DNA of 64,000 nucleotides from Cytophagales bacterium (GTDB lineage: Bacteria; Bacteroidota; Bacteroidia; Cytophagales; Spirosomataceae): contig JAAFJP010000009.1 of assembly GCA_013298125.1 (NCBI GenBank), positions 1 through 64,000 of the forward strand, written 5' to 3'. The notes beneath the pieces were generated by a model that was not told where the DNA came from, searched no databases, and worked only from the letters and a program-made list of their open reading frames with translations. The position numbers were made by a program, and so were the translations under genes. This document shows positions 7,694 through 17,190 of the stretch, piece by piece; position 1 is the stretch's first letter, and every line of letters begins with the position of its first letter.

Positions 7694-9463
7694 CTATGCA
7701 AATAACTCAATTTGTCCGCTGTTTACTGGTTTCATTTCTTCTATAAAGTCATCCCATAAGCAAAACGTTAAATTGAAATTATACATTTTATTGAGTCTTT
7801 GTAAGGCTATTTCTACATCATTTTTATCAATTAAATTAGCTAATGCCAACAAGTCAATCCGCATCAAAACATCTTTGGTAAAAGTTCTTTTGGCATCTGC
7901 AAAAGTTACGGATTGTAAAAACTGCATTGCCACATCCGAATTGAGAAGTATTAAGGTATATACCGCAAATTCAATTTTATCAAAACCAAGCAAATAACAC
8001 GTATCGTCAAGCATTACGGGCTTTGAATATTGTGGTAAAATCAGTGTAAAATGAAAGGTTTTATAGAGTCCAGAAATAGCAACTTTGTAGGGTTTGAAAG
8101 AGTAATCTCCAATTCCAAAAATTGAAAATGCTGGTTTATTATTGTAAATACTTGATTTTCTGGAATTAAAACTTTCTTGATGGTCTATCAAATACTGAAA
8201 CGTTTTGGGAAATTCATCTCTGATATAGATAGTCTCCTGTCCAACTTTCTTTTGTGTTACGATTGTAAATTTTCTTGTTTGATTAATTACGGAGTTCTTC
8301 AAATCAGAACTTTTCAAAAGACCATACACTAAATCTTCTTCTAATTTAATGGCTTCATTCAATCCATTCACATAATGTCCATTTTGTTTTTCTAATTCCA
8401 TAATTGATGAACAATCGTGTTTCAAACCTTGTCGCCAAACAAAAGGGCATTCTCCATCTATATTTTTGGTATTTGAATACGTACCAATATTTGAAACAAA
8501 TTTATTCATTAACCACCCAAATTGTAAGATCGGTTTGTGATTATCGTAAAAATTATATTCCGTACAATAGTCGTGTGGATGAGATTTTAATTTTCCGTAT
8601 AAAAGCGATGCTTCCACAGAAACATTAAACTCTTTTTTACTGTCAATACAATACTTTTCTATTTCAGAAACGGCATATTTGTTTTTCTTTTGGTCTAAAA
8701 CAATATTTTTGATGACTGAATTTTTCACTAATAAAAGTATGTTTCCTTTTATGTTTTGGAATAATTCAAGCATCTTCAACGTAATAAATTCTGCAATATC
8801 AAAGTTGCCTTTGCCCGTCATGGCATCTAATCCACTATGGTTTTTGAAGTTAGTTTTTTTAGGTAAATTAGAAGAATTCAGGCTTCCTAATTTAGCATTC
8901 GTAACCCAAGGCGGATTACCAATAATCAAAAGTTCTTTTTCGGGAAATTGCTTAGCTAAATTCTTGAAATCATAATCAAAAACATCACAATGAATGATGA
9001 AAATATTTGACTTTTTATGGTTAGGAGTATTCAAATAAAATTCGACAATATTAAACTTCGTTTCCCAGATATATGGCTTATAAATTTCAATACCAAAGAC
9101 ATATTCTATATTTGAAAAAGTAGAAAGCGAAGCAACAATAAAATTACCTTTGCCACAAGTTGGTTCAATGATAATTTGAGGATTTGCTAATTTATTTGAT
9201 AAAAACAAAGCAACCTTTCTCGCTAAATCTTTATTAGTTTGAAAGTCACCATATTCAGCTCTATCAGGCTCTGAAACAATATTATGAGTGATAGAGATTG
9301 TTTCTTTTAATGTTTCTAATTCTAAATAGCTATCAAAAAAATCGACTATACCGAAATCCTCAAACATCTTTTGATTAGCCATTTCAAAAGATGTTATATT
9401 TTTCAGATAATCGTTTAGATACACTGAAACTTCGTACGAGATATTTGCATCAAATACTCTCAT
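7694..9463 (-). CDS. DNA adenine-N6 methyltransferase of a restriction-modification operon
   Basis: A 589-aa protein with the class I methyltransferase hallmarks: the AdoMet-binding motif 'IEPTCGKGNFIVA' near residue 100 and catalytic motif IV NPPWVTN near residue 185. NPPW marks N6-adenine methylation. The remaining ~350 residues probably hold the target-recognition region, which is long enough for a TaqI/type IIG-like layout. It overlaps the upstream endonuclease gene by 4 bases (ATGA), so the two are translationally coupled. Expected role: methylate the host copies of the site cut by its partner. Recognition sequence unknown. Confidence 0.85.
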   Translation of the reverse strand: MRVFDANISYEVSVYLNDYLKNITSFEMANQKMFEDFGIVDFFDSYLELETLKETISITHNIVSEPDRAEYGDFQTNKDLARKVALFLSNKLANPQIIIEPTCGKGNFIVASLSTFSNIEYVFGIEIYKPYIWETKFNIVEFYLNTPNHKKSNIFIIHCDVFDYDFKNLAKQFPEKELLIIGNPPWVTNAKLGSLNSSNLPKKTNFKNHSGLDAMTGKGNFDIAEFITLKMLELFQNIKGNILLLVKNSVIKNIVLDQKKNKYAVSEIEKYCIDSKKEFNVSVEASLLYGKLKSHPHDYCTEYNFYDNHKPILQFGWLMNKFVSNIGTYSNTKNIDGECPFVWRQGLKHDCSSIMELEKQNGHYVNGLNEAIKLEEDLVYGLLKSSDLKNSVINQTRKFTIVTQKKVGQETIYIRDEFPKTFQYLIDHQESFNSRKSSIYNNKPAFSIFGIGDYSFKPYKVAISGLYKTFHFTLILPQYSKPVMLDDTCYLLGFDKIEFAVYTLILLNSDVAMQFLQSVTFADAKRTFTKDVLMRIDLLALANLIDKNDVEIALQRLNKMYNFNLTFCLWDDFIEEMKPVNSGQIELFA

Positions 9464-10113
9464 ATTATTTTATTGATTCCGTTAATATTTTCTTGTAACG
9501 TTACAATTCGCTGGTATTGCAAACGCAATTGCAAGGCATTGGAGATAGTCAAATATCCCTGTTCAGGCGGGGTTTTGATGATTTGTTCAGCCAATTGTTG
9601 TAACGTAATTTCATCGGCTGGTATATTTTTATCGTTGAGGTATGCAACAATATCTTCTGTATTGGCTTTATCTTTCACCATTTCACGAAGTCTGAATGTT
9701 GTTGTATAATCGGCAGTTCGTTCTTTTGAAACGAATGAGCAACTCACAAAATCAAGGGTTGTCGTTTTGGTCTTCGGATTGTCAATTTTATCATATACGA
9801 ATACGAGTAAATTGTACCCGAGTCCAAATATTTTTTGTTTAGCGTCTTTGAAAGGGCAAGAAGATTGGGGTTGTTTGATTGAAGTAACTTTTATATCAAT
9901 ATCAACGGAAGGCAAGTCTATTCCCTTGGCGGAAGAACCAATTTTTAATTCATATTTACCCGCAAGATGCTGTTGAAATTTATGTTCAATATGAGTTCCA
10001 ACCGCTTTACCGTCGGTGACTCCATAAAGTTCTTTATTGGGTATCTTCGATTCGGTAAGACAAAATGCCTTTGCTTCAATGATGACATTCTCGATTGTCA
10101 AATTCTGTTTCAT
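9460..10113 (-). CDS. Putative type II restriction endonuclease (PD-(D/E)XK fold)
   Basis: A 217-aa protein immediately upstream of, and coupled to, a DNA adenine methyltransferase. Visible motif order: an acidic residue in GTHIEHKF (about residues 38-45), then 'LPSVDIDIKVTS' (about 66-77), which fits the D...(D/E)xK active site. Size and context fit a type II endonuclease. The identity rests on the motif and the neighbour; no specific known enzyme is recognised. A TAAATTTG box ends 5 bases before the ATG, implying a very short leader if it is used. Confidence 0.7.
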   Translation of the reverse strand: MKQNLTIENVIIEAKAFCLTESKIPNKELYGVTDGKAVGTHIEHKFQQHLAGKYELKIGSSAKGIDLPSVDIDIKVTSIKQPQSSCPFKDAKQKIFGLGYNLLVFVYDKIDNPKTKTTTLDFVSCSFVSKERTADYTTTFRLREMVKDKANTEDIVAYLNDKNIPADEITLQQLAEQIIKTPPEQGYLTISNALQLRLQYQRIVTLQENINGINKII

Positions 10114-10270
10114 AGTGCAAATTTATAATTTTGTATTGGTTGATTAGTATTAGAGTGCTTTTTTATTCTGATTACTTTTTTACCTCATTTATACCTTTCT
10201 ACAATAAAAGAAAATTTGAATTACCAGCATTTTTCCCGAAATTGAACTTTCATCACAAACCCAACAAACA

Positions 10271-13200
10271 ATGAAATCAAATTTCCTAAAATTACTACTA
10301 ATCAGCTTGTTCGTTTCTGTTTTTTCACTTGAAACACAAGCCCAAAAAATCAAAACCGATTTATTCAAAAACATGAAAGCCCGTGCCATTGGTCCAGCGG
10401 CTATGTCGGGCAGAATCACCGCAATTGATGCCATTGTGGCTAATCCTGACATTATTTATGCAGGTTCAGCTTCGGGTGGCGTTTGGAAAACGGAAAATGG
10501 AGGAACGTCTTGGACTTCTATTTTTGACGAAAACCCAATCCTCAACATCGGAGCAATCGCCATTCAACAATCTAATCCTTCCGTGATTTGGGTAGGAACA
10601 GGCGAAGGAAATCCACGAAATTCTGTCAATCTTGGGGCAGGAATTTATAAGTCTTTGGACGGTGGAAAGACTTGGAAATTGATGGGTTTGGAGAAAACAA
10701 AAAACATTCACCGAGTAATTATTGACCCTACAAATCCTAACGTTGTGTATGCAGGCGTAATCGGAAATCCATTTGCCGACCATCCAGAAAGAGGTGTTTT
10801 CAAAACGACTGATGGAGGACAAACTTGGGAGAAAATTCTCTTCACCAACGAGCGTTCGGGCGTGGCGGATATGGTCATGGACCCTACTAATCCCAACAAA
10901 TTATTCGTAGCCATGTGGGAACATCACCGCAATACTTACGACTTCAAATCGGGCGGGAAAGGCTCTGGGTTTTATGTTACTTTGGACGGTGGAAAGAATT
11001 TTACGAAACTCCAAAACAAGCCCAATGGCATTCCAGAGGGTGAATTAGGACGAATTGGCGTAGCCATTGCCCGTTCTGAACCTAACAGAGTATATGCCTT
11101 AATTGAATCTGCCAAAAACGCCCTTTATCGTTCGGATGATGGTGGTTTTAAATGGGAAAAAGTTAATGACGACGACGAAGCAACCATCAAAGGTAATCGT
11201 CCTTTTTACTTCTGGGATATTGCCGTTGATTCTAAAAACGAAAACCGTATTTATAACATTGCTCAAATGATTTCGATGAGTGAAGATGCGGGAAAAACCT
11301 TCAAAGTGATTGTGCCTTACGAGGGCGTTCACCCCGACCATCACGCCTTTTGGATTCACCCAGAAGACCCTTCGATGATTATCAACGGCAACGATGGTGG
11401 TATTGCGATTTCACGAGATAGAGGTAGAAAATGGACGTTTGCGGAGGCATTGCCTTTGGGTCAATTTTATCACGTAAATGTCGATAATGAAATTCCCTAC
11501 AATATTTATGGCGGTTTGCAAGACAATGGTTCTTGGCGTGGACCGGCCTACACGTGGCAAGACGGTGGCATCCGAAATTCGCATTGGCAAATGATGGTCG
11601 GTGGAGATGGTTTTGACGTAATGCCTGATTTACAAAATGCTAATTTTGGTTATGGAATGTCGCAAGGAGGGAATTTGGTGAGATATGATGCCGAGACGGG
11701 GGCAAATGTGTTCATCCGTCCAACTGCCCCAGACCTCAAAACTCGCCTTCGTTTCAACTGGAATGCGGCTTTTGCCCTTGACCCTGTGGACAAAACTACC
11801 ATTTATTACGGTTCGCAATTTGTTCATAAATCAGCGGATAAAGGCATGAATTGGGAAATTATTTCGCCCGATTTATCAACCGATAATAAAGCTCAACAAA
11901 AAGCCACGGACGAAACGGGCGGCTTGACGATGGACGTAACGTATGCAGAAAATCATAATAATATTTTGACCATCGCCCCATCGCCCGTGAAGCAAGGCGT
12001 GATATGGATTGGTACGGATGATGGCAATGTGCAAGTAACGCAAGACGGTGGTAAAACGTGGAATAATGTGACTTCAAAATTCACGGGATTGCCCAAAGAA
12101 TCTTGGATTGCTCAGATAAAAGCCTCGACCTTTAATGTCGGAGAAGCCTACGTAACTGCCAATAATTACCGTCAGGGCGATATGGGCGTGTATATTTACC
12201 GAACCAAAGACTTCGGACAAACGTGGACTCGCTTGGTGGATGATAAAAAAGTGGTAGGTTATGCCTTGGCTTTTCAACAAGATGTGGTTGAATCTAAATT
12301 GATGTTTGTCGGCACGGAACAAGGGCTTTGGGTAAGTGTTGATGAAGGCGTAAATTTCACCCAATGGAAGGCAGGATTTCCACCCGTTTCAACGATGGAT
12401 TTGAGCATTCAAGAGCGTGAAGCGGATTTGGTAATTGCCACTTTCGGACGTGCGATTTATGTATTGGATAACATCCGTCCACTTCGTCAGTTGGCGGCAA
12501 ATAGCAAATTATTGGATTCTAAAATTGCCGGTTTTGCCAATGCTGATGCCTACAAAGCGAATTACAGAGATGCTCACGGGGCAGGGTTTGGGGCAGATGC
12601 CAACTTCGTGGGTGAGAATAGAAAGAAGGGAGCAAAGTTGAGCTATTTTTATAATCCTCCGAAGAAAGATACGACTTCTGGTAAGAAAGATATTCAGAAT
12701 TTATTGGAGAATAAAATGTCAAATTTAAACGTAAAAACTACGGGTTCTAACGCTGGTAGGGTTCAAAACCCTACCAGCGTTGTAACGACGACAGAAGTTA
12801 AAAAAGATACCACAAAGAAAAACATAACCAAATACGATACCGTTTACGTAAAGATTTATAATACTGAAAATAAACTCATCCGAACGCTACAACACAAACC
12901 AGATTCAACTGGTTATCAGGCGATTATGTGGAATATGACGGAGAAAGGCGTTCGTAATCCTGGGACACCAAAACCCAAGAAAAATGCCGCTGATGCCAAT
13001 GGAATTGAGGTTTTGCCAGGAAAATACAAACTCGTATTTAGCTGTGGAGATGCCAAAGATTCATCGTCAATTGAGATAAAAGAAGACCCACGAGTGCCTG
13101 TTTCGAGAGAGGTACAAATGGCAAAAAGAGCCTTGTATGCCCGCATGGAGAAATCAATCGTGCAACTCACAGAAGCCACTGACCGCCTGACCGAAGCCGA

Positions 13201-13594
13201 GGATGTAGCAAAAACCATCCAAAGCCAAGTGAAGGACAAAGAAGGCAAAGAATTGGAAGATTTGGGCAAAGCCAGCAAGACCATTCAAGATTCTATCAAG
13301 GTAAAAAGAGAGATAATCACGGGCAGAAAATTTGAGAAACAAGGCTACGGCAGACCCTACCAAATTACGCCACAAGGCAAGATTTTTGAGGCAATGGGTT
13401 ACATCAATTCAAAACTAATTGCCCCTACAAATGCGGACGTAAAATTGGTAGAACAATTAGAAACTTTAACGAAAGAAACCATCGAAAAAGTAAACAAATT
13501 CTTCGCCACCAACTGGACTGAATACCGCAAAAAAGTGGAATCAACGCCATTGAAGACATTTAAGGATTATTTGCCGATTGGGGATGGAAAATGA
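10271..13594 (+). CDS. Secreted BNR/sortilin (VPS10)-like beta-propeller protein, glycosyl hydrolase-like
   Basis: An 1107-aa protein with a signal peptide (cleavage near TQAQ, residue 25). It carries many Asp-box/BNR motifs of the type SxDGGxTW: 'ENGGTSW', 'LDGGKTWKL', 'TDGGQTWEK', 'DDGGFKWEK', 'EDAGKTFK', 'QDGGKTWNN'. The first ~740 residues would form one or two beta-propellers like those of the VPS10/sortilin-type proteins common in Bacteroidota. A FlgD-like segment ('TLQHKPDSTGYQAIMWNM') and a helical C-terminus follow. Such proteins are often labelled glycosyl hydrolase, but no catalytic activity can be shown. Residues about 827-837 are encoded by a REP-like palindrome (12749-12781) in the linker between propeller and C-terminal region. 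Confidence 0.8.
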   Translation: MKSNFLKLLLISLFVSVFSLETQAQKIKTDLFKNMKARAIGPAAMSGRITAIDAIVANPDIIYAGSASGGVWKTENGGTSWTSIFDENPILNIGAIAIQQSNPSVIWVGTGEGNPRNSVNLGAGIYKSLDGGKTWKLMGLEKTKNIHRVIIDPTNPNVVYAGVIGNPFADHPERGVFKTTDGGQTWEKILFTNERSGVADMVMDPTNPNKLFVAMWEHHRNTYDFKSGGKGSGFYVTLDGGKNFTKLQNKPNGIPEGELGRIGVAIARSEPNRVYALIESAKNALYRSDDGGFKWEKVNDDDEATIKGNRPFYFWDIAVDSKNENRIYNIAQMISMSEDAGKTFKVIVPYEGVHPDHHAFWIHPEDPSMIINGNDGGIAISRDRGRKWTFAEALPLGQFYHVNVDNEIPYNIYGGLQDNGSWRGPAYTWQDGGIRNSHWQMMVGGDGFDVMPDLQNANFGYGMSQGGNLVRYDAETGANVFIRPTAPDLKTRLRFNWNAAFALDPVDKTTIYYGSQFVHKSADKGMNWEIISPDLSTDNKAQQKATDETGGLTMDVTYAENHNNILTIAPSPVKQGVIWIGTDDGNVQVTQDGGKTWNNVTSKFTGLPKESWIAQIKASTFNVGEAYVTANNYRQGDMGVYIYRTKDFGQTWTRLVDDKKVVGYALAFQQDVVESKLMFVGTEQGLWVSVDEGVNFTQWKAGFPPVSTMDLSIQEREADLVIATFGRAIYVLDNIRPLRQLAANSKLLDSKIAGFANADAYKANYRDAHGAGFGADANFVGENRKKGAKLSYFYNPPKKDTTSGKKDIQNLLENKMSNLNVKTTGSNAGRVQNPTSVVTTTEVKKDTTKKNITKYDTVYVKIYNTENKLIRTLQHKPDSTGYQAIMWNMTEKGVRNPGTPKPKKNAADANGIEVLPGKYKLVFSCGDAKDSSSIEIKEDPRVPVSREVQMAKRALYARMEKSIVQLTEATDRLTEAEDVAKTIQSQVKDKEGKELEDLGKASKTIQDSIKVKREIITGRKFEKQGYGRPYQITPQGKIFEAMGYINSKLIAPTNADVKLVEQLETLTKETIEKVNKFFATNWTEYRKKVESTPLKTFKDYLPIGDGK
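12749..12781. repeat. REP-like palindrome, family A, inside a coding sequence
   Basis: A perfect 33-base palindrome, arms AACGCTGGTAGGGTT around a CAA centre. The same 33 bases occur in inverted orientation at 56418-56450, between genes. Here the element length is a multiple of three and the reading frame of the BNR protein continues through it as an Asn-Ala-Gly-Arg-Val-Gln-Asn-Pro-Thr-Ser-like insert in a low-complexity linker. Confidence 0.85.
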
Positions 13595-13612
13595 TAGAGA
13601 GATTTTAAGATA

Positions 13613-13648
13613 CTGGTCGTAGGAACACTTCTCAAAACCTACGACCAG
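13613..13648. repeat. Palindrome CTGGTCGTAGG...CCTACGACCAG
   Basis: Perfect 11-base arms around a 14-base loop, between the BNR gene and the PIN gene. The same arms (GGTCGTAGG/CCTACGACC) recur at 30372-30403, where they also lie at the entrance of an AT-rich accessory island. Confidence 0.75.
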
Positions 13649-13675
13649 ACCCAGAAAATTTAAAAGATAAAATAT

Positions 13676-14500
13676 ATGAGGACTAATAAGATAATTTGTG
13701 ACACAAATATTTGGTATTATGTTGAAAATGGAACTATAAAATTAGAAGATTATGAATTTAAATACCCCCTTTATTCAACTTATCTCAGCTTAAACGAATT
13801 ATTTACTACACCTCTCTGGATTGATAATCCAGAATTGGTTTTTAGGGTAATAGATTCAATGTTTGCAAATAGTAATTTAATACTAATGTTTCCTGATGAT
13901 TATATTTGGGGTATTTGCTTAGGAATTGACATAAATTATAATCAATTAATTGATGTTGAGATAAAAGCGGATATTGAGTTTTATAAAAAAGCAAAAGTCG
14001 ATTTTCATTCTTCTTTGCAAGCAAAGCCCATTTTTGATGCTTGGATAGATAATGTAAATAATTTCAATTTAGAACAAAAAAAGAGAGCTGATAAAGTAAA
14101 AGAAGTTGAGAAAGAGATGAAAGAAATATCGTTAGAAATAAATTACAAAAAAATGATTTATAAAGACGAAAATGCAATCAAGGAAAAACTCAACAGTCAA
14201 ATTGAAGAAAAATTTTACAGTATTTTTAATAAGCTGGATTCAAGTAATTATATCAATATACTTTCTGAATTCAAAAAGCAATTTGAATTGTTCAATCACA
14301 CAACATTTCAAGTTATGAAATTATTGACAATTACAAAATTTGCACATCAAGAAAACGATTTTGAAGATTTAGATAATCTTATTTATGTAAATGAGAGTGA
14401 TTTGTACTGGACAGAGGAGAAAAGGTGGATAAATTTAGTAAAAGACTCAAAAATGAATAAATATTTGGAAATTCCTAAACTAAATAAAAAAAATCATTAA
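13676..14500 (+). CDS. PIN-domain ribonuclease-like protein
   Basis: A 274-aa protein. The N-terminus (IICDTNIWYYV, Asp9) matches the first strand and first catalytic Asp of PIN domains. E41 (LSLNELFTTP) fits the second acidic position. The C-terminus has 'DNLIYVNESDLYWTEEKRW', matching the D..x(n)..lyvT.D/Ek pattern that closes the PIN active site. Between them is a long Lys/Glu-rich helical insert (about residues 110-190), making it roughly twice the size of a VapC toxin. No VapB-like antitoxin gene is adjacent. PIN domains cleave RNA; target unknown. Strong A/T bias compared with the flanking housekeeping genes suggests transfer. The DEDDh-WG gene follows after 87 bases. Confidence 0.75.
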   Translation: MRTNKIICDTNIWYYVENGTIKLEDYEFKYPLYSTYLSLNELFTTPLWIDNPELVFRVIDSMFANSNLILMFPDDYIWGICLGIDINYNQLIDVEIKADIEFYKKAKVDFHSSLQAKPIFDAWIDNVNNFNLEQKKRADKVKEVEKEMKEISLEINYKKMIYKDENAIKEKLNSQIEEKFYSIFNKLDSSNYINILSEFKKQFELFNHTTFQVMKLLTITKFAHQENDFEDLDNLIYVNESDLYWTEEKRWINLVKDSKMNKYLEIPKLNKKNH

Positions 14501-14587
14501 GCTAAAAATTATATAACATTTAAAAATTTAAACAATATAACTTCTAATTACGAAATGAGCAAATAAATATTCAAAAAATATAAAAAT

Positions 14588-16861
14588 ATGAAAAAACTAC
14601 TTTTTATTGATACTGAAACAACGGGCTTACCCTCTAATTATGACCTTGATTATTCAAATACTAATAATTGGCCAAGATTAGTTCAAATTGCTTGGCAATT
14701 ATATAATGAAGAAGGAGTTTTATTAGAAACAAGTAATTTCATAATTAAACCAGAAGGGTTTACTATACCGCAAAATTCTATTAAAATTCATAACATTGAT
14801 AATGAGAAGGCACTAAATGAAGGAGAAGAGTTAGTTATTGTACTTTTTAAATTTTTGGAAGTACTTTCTAAATCTAATTTTCTAATCGGTCATAATATCA
14901 ACTTTGATGAAAAAGTTGTAGGATGTGAACTATTTAGAAAACATTTCGATACTTCAAAACTTAGTTTAATAGCAAAGTTTTGTTCGATGAAGGATGGAAA
15001 AGTAATTAAATTTTGTGATTTAAATGGAAAGAGACCTACTTTAAATGAATTGTATAACAAGTTATTTAGGGAAAATATTACAAATACTCATAATGCAATG
15101 TCGGATGTTAGTGCCACATCTAAGTGTTATTTTGAATTAGTAGAAAGAGGTATTATTCAACTTAATAAAAATAACACTGAAAATAGTCCAAAGGTTAATA
15201 CAGTAAAATCTGTACAAACAAATTTCAATTTAACCGATTGGCGTTCCAAAGATGCTGTAAAAAATCAAATTGATGAAATACCTATTTTAAATAGTTTAAC
15301 TAAGATGTTTCAATTTGAAAATCGATATACTATAAAGAATAATAAAAAATCACCCTACGACAATTGGGATGGCGATTATTCTCTTTATGATGAAGAAGAG
15401 TATCATGATTATATGATAGAAATGATTAGAGATGATGAAGATGATGATTTTTTTGAGCAAGAAGAAAAAGAAAACAACATTGCCTTAGAGAAACAATTAG
15501 ATGAATTTTCTCTAAATTGGCGTGATAGATTCAATGAAATAATTGTTTTTAATAATAACATAAGTATAGGAAAAAAAGTAAATAAATATTTTTTTTTAAA
15601 TGGAGATACTGGCGAATTTCTTTCCAGTGATTCTTTTGAACTTATTCATGTCATAAATAATGATACTGTTATCGTTCAGAAGAATGGAGAGTTTGGTATG
15701 ATGGATAGTCTATTACAAGAGATATTACCATTTGAATATAGTCAATTTATTAGCTATGACAACATCTTTTTTGTAACGTTAAAATTTGATAGTTCCAAAA
15801 ATATTCTCATTAATTCAAAAAATTCCAGATACCAACTTTATCATATTAATAGGTTTTTTGTTCTAAATTCTGAATATGAGGAGCTTTCATATTTTAATTA
15901 TGGATTGTTCAAAGTAAAAAAAGTAGGACTTGTTGGACAGTATGGATTAATCAATGTAAGAGGAGAACTGTTATTAGGACATGACTACTTTGATTTTTAT
16001 AATCTTAGTGATTCTTGTCCTGAATATTTTACAGGAGAGTCGAAATTTAATGTCACTTTATTTAGATTCAACATAGAAAATGTTACAATAGAAAAGATAT
16101 TAGTAATTGATGCGAATGAGGTATTTTTTAAAAAAATAGGGAAAAATGGAGAATTAATCCTTCAAACTAAAAAGGGAGAATCTTACGGTTTATTAGATGT
16201 TTATAGGAAAAAATATACACCTTGTGTGTATAAAAAAATAGAATATTTGAATAATGAAAATTTGATAAAAGTAGGTATTGAGAGTGGGTATTCTGGGGAA
16301 CTTTATTATGGGTTATTAAGCATTAATTTCACAGAGTTACTACCTTGTAGATATTCAGAAATAGCACCTTTTATGAATGGAAAATCAATTGTTAAAATTA
16401 ATGATAAATTTCAAGTCATAAACTTGAATGGCGAACTTATCAATGATGAAAAATTTATTTTTGCTTCTCACGTAAAGAACGGTTTTATCGCATTTGTTAA
16501 TGGCAGTATTGATACAATTAAAATTGGCATTATTTTTAAAGATAGCATGAAAATGAATAAGTTAACGTTAGGACTTTTAACTAATCAAGGGACACTTATT
16601 CTACAACAAAAATGGGAGCGATATTTTTTTAAAGCTATCTTCGAAGAAATTGATTGTGATGAGATGCTCATTTATATTTTAAGGTCACTAAAAGAGTCTG
16701 TGAATAAATACGTGTCATTTGATGAATATTGTAATGATTACACAAATTTTACAGAACAAATGTTACAAAAAAAATTCAATTTAAATTACAAGGAAATTGA
16801 CCAACATATAATAGATATTAAATCTGGAAATGCTTTTGAAGTAAAAAGTAAAATATTTTAA
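14588..16861 (+). CDS. DEDDh 3'-5' exonuclease (DnaQ-like) fused to WG-like repeats
   Basis: A 757-aa protein. Residues 1-190 are a DnaQ-type exonuclease: FIDTETTG (D8, E10), HNINFDEKV (third Asp, about 107) and HNAMSDVSATSKC (His and Asp in the DEDDh spacing, about 168-173). An acidic linker follows (about 260-300, runs of D and E). From about residue 320 to 640 there are five WG-like repeats ('GEFGMMDSLLQEILP', 'GQYGLINVRGELLL', 'ESYGLLDVYRKKYTP', 'LYYGLLSINFTELLP', 'FQVINLNGELI'). A helical tail closes the protein. The nuclease core looks intact. The repeat half may bind a partner or ligand. It belongs to the same AT-rich island as the PIN gene. Function unknown; defence or toxin-like roles are possible but unproven. 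Confidence 0.8.
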   Translation: MKKLLFIDTETTGLPSNYDLDYSNTNNWPRLVQIAWQLYNEEGVLLETSNFIIKPEGFTIPQNSIKIHNIDNEKALNEGEELVIVLFKFLEVLSKSNFLIGHNINFDEKVVGCELFRKHFDTSKLSLIAKFCSMKDGKVIKFCDLNGKRPTLNELYNKLFRENITNTHNAMSDVSATSKCYFELVERGIIQLNKNNTENSPKVNTVKSVQTNFNLTDWRSKDAVKNQIDEIPILNSLTKMFQFENRYTIKNNKKSPYDNWDGDYSLYDEEEYHDYMIEMIRDDEDDDFFEQEEKENNIALEKQLDEFSLNWRDRFNEIIVFNNNISIGKKVNKYFFLNGDTGEFLSSDSFELIHVINNDTVIVQKNGEFGMMDSLLQEILPFEYSQFISYDNIFFVTLKFDSSKNILINSKNSRYQLYHINRFFVLNSEYEELSYFNYGLFKVKKVGLVGQYGLINVRGELLLGHDYFDFYNLSDSCPEYFTGESKFNVTLFRFNIENVTIEKILVIDANEVFFKKIGKNGELILQTKKGESYGLLDVYRKKYTPCVYKKIEYLNNENLIKVGIESGYSGELYYGLLSINFTELLPCRYSEIAPFMNGKSIVKINDKFQVINLNGELINDEKFIFASHVKNGFIAFVNGSIDTIKIGIIFKDSMKMNKLTLGLLTNQGTLILQQKWERYFFKAIFEEIDCDEMLIYILRSLKESVNKYVSFDEYCNDYTNFTEQMLQKKFNLNYKEIDQHIIDIKSGNAFEVKSKIF

Positions 16862-17000
16862 TTTTTACTCTCGCTTTCGCTCAGTTGTACCGAGTGAAAA
16901 CTATCGTTGAAGCCCTCGGTGCGTAGTTGGAAAGGGAGAAAACTAAGAGTGAAGATAAAAATAAGAGTGTGAGAAATGGTCTGTAATTGCCTTAGCAATA

Positions 17001-17183
17001 TCAGTTAGAAGAGTCCTTAATTTTTTGGATAATGTCTTGCACTTTTTTGAGAGGGAGTTCTGTAACATCGGCAATGAATTTATCATCAAAGCCTTTTTCT
17101 AACAATTTTTCGGTAAGTTGAAAAGTCATAAGTTCCATTGTTTCTTCTCTTACTACGGCTCTAATATGGTCTGCAATAGTCAT
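17001..17183 (-). CDS. Free-standing copy of the Rpn C-terminal domain (copy 3)
   Basis: The ATG at 17183 opens a 60-aa protein starting MTIADHIRA and ending KVQDIIQKIKDSSN. Both ends match the C-terminus of the Rpn nuclease encoded just upstream, whereas the segment after residue 9 (VVREETMELMTFQL) is different and longer. The ATG lies in the conserved context ATTGCCATGACTATTGC shared by all three copies. The stop of copy 2 is only 7 bases away. I prefer this start over the longer open frame because the homology begins here. In Rpn systems the C-terminal domain alone acts as the antitoxin; this copy would be a separately encoded version. Confidence 0.6.
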   Translation of the reverse strand: MTIADHIRAVVREETMELMTFQLTEKLLEKGFDDKFIADVTELPLKKVQDIIQKIKDSSN

Positions 17184-17190
17184 GGCAATA

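Noticed and set aside
13676-14500. VapC toxin of a classical VapBC pair
   Set aside because: The protein is about twice VapC size with a long helical insert, and no antitoxin gene lies next to it.
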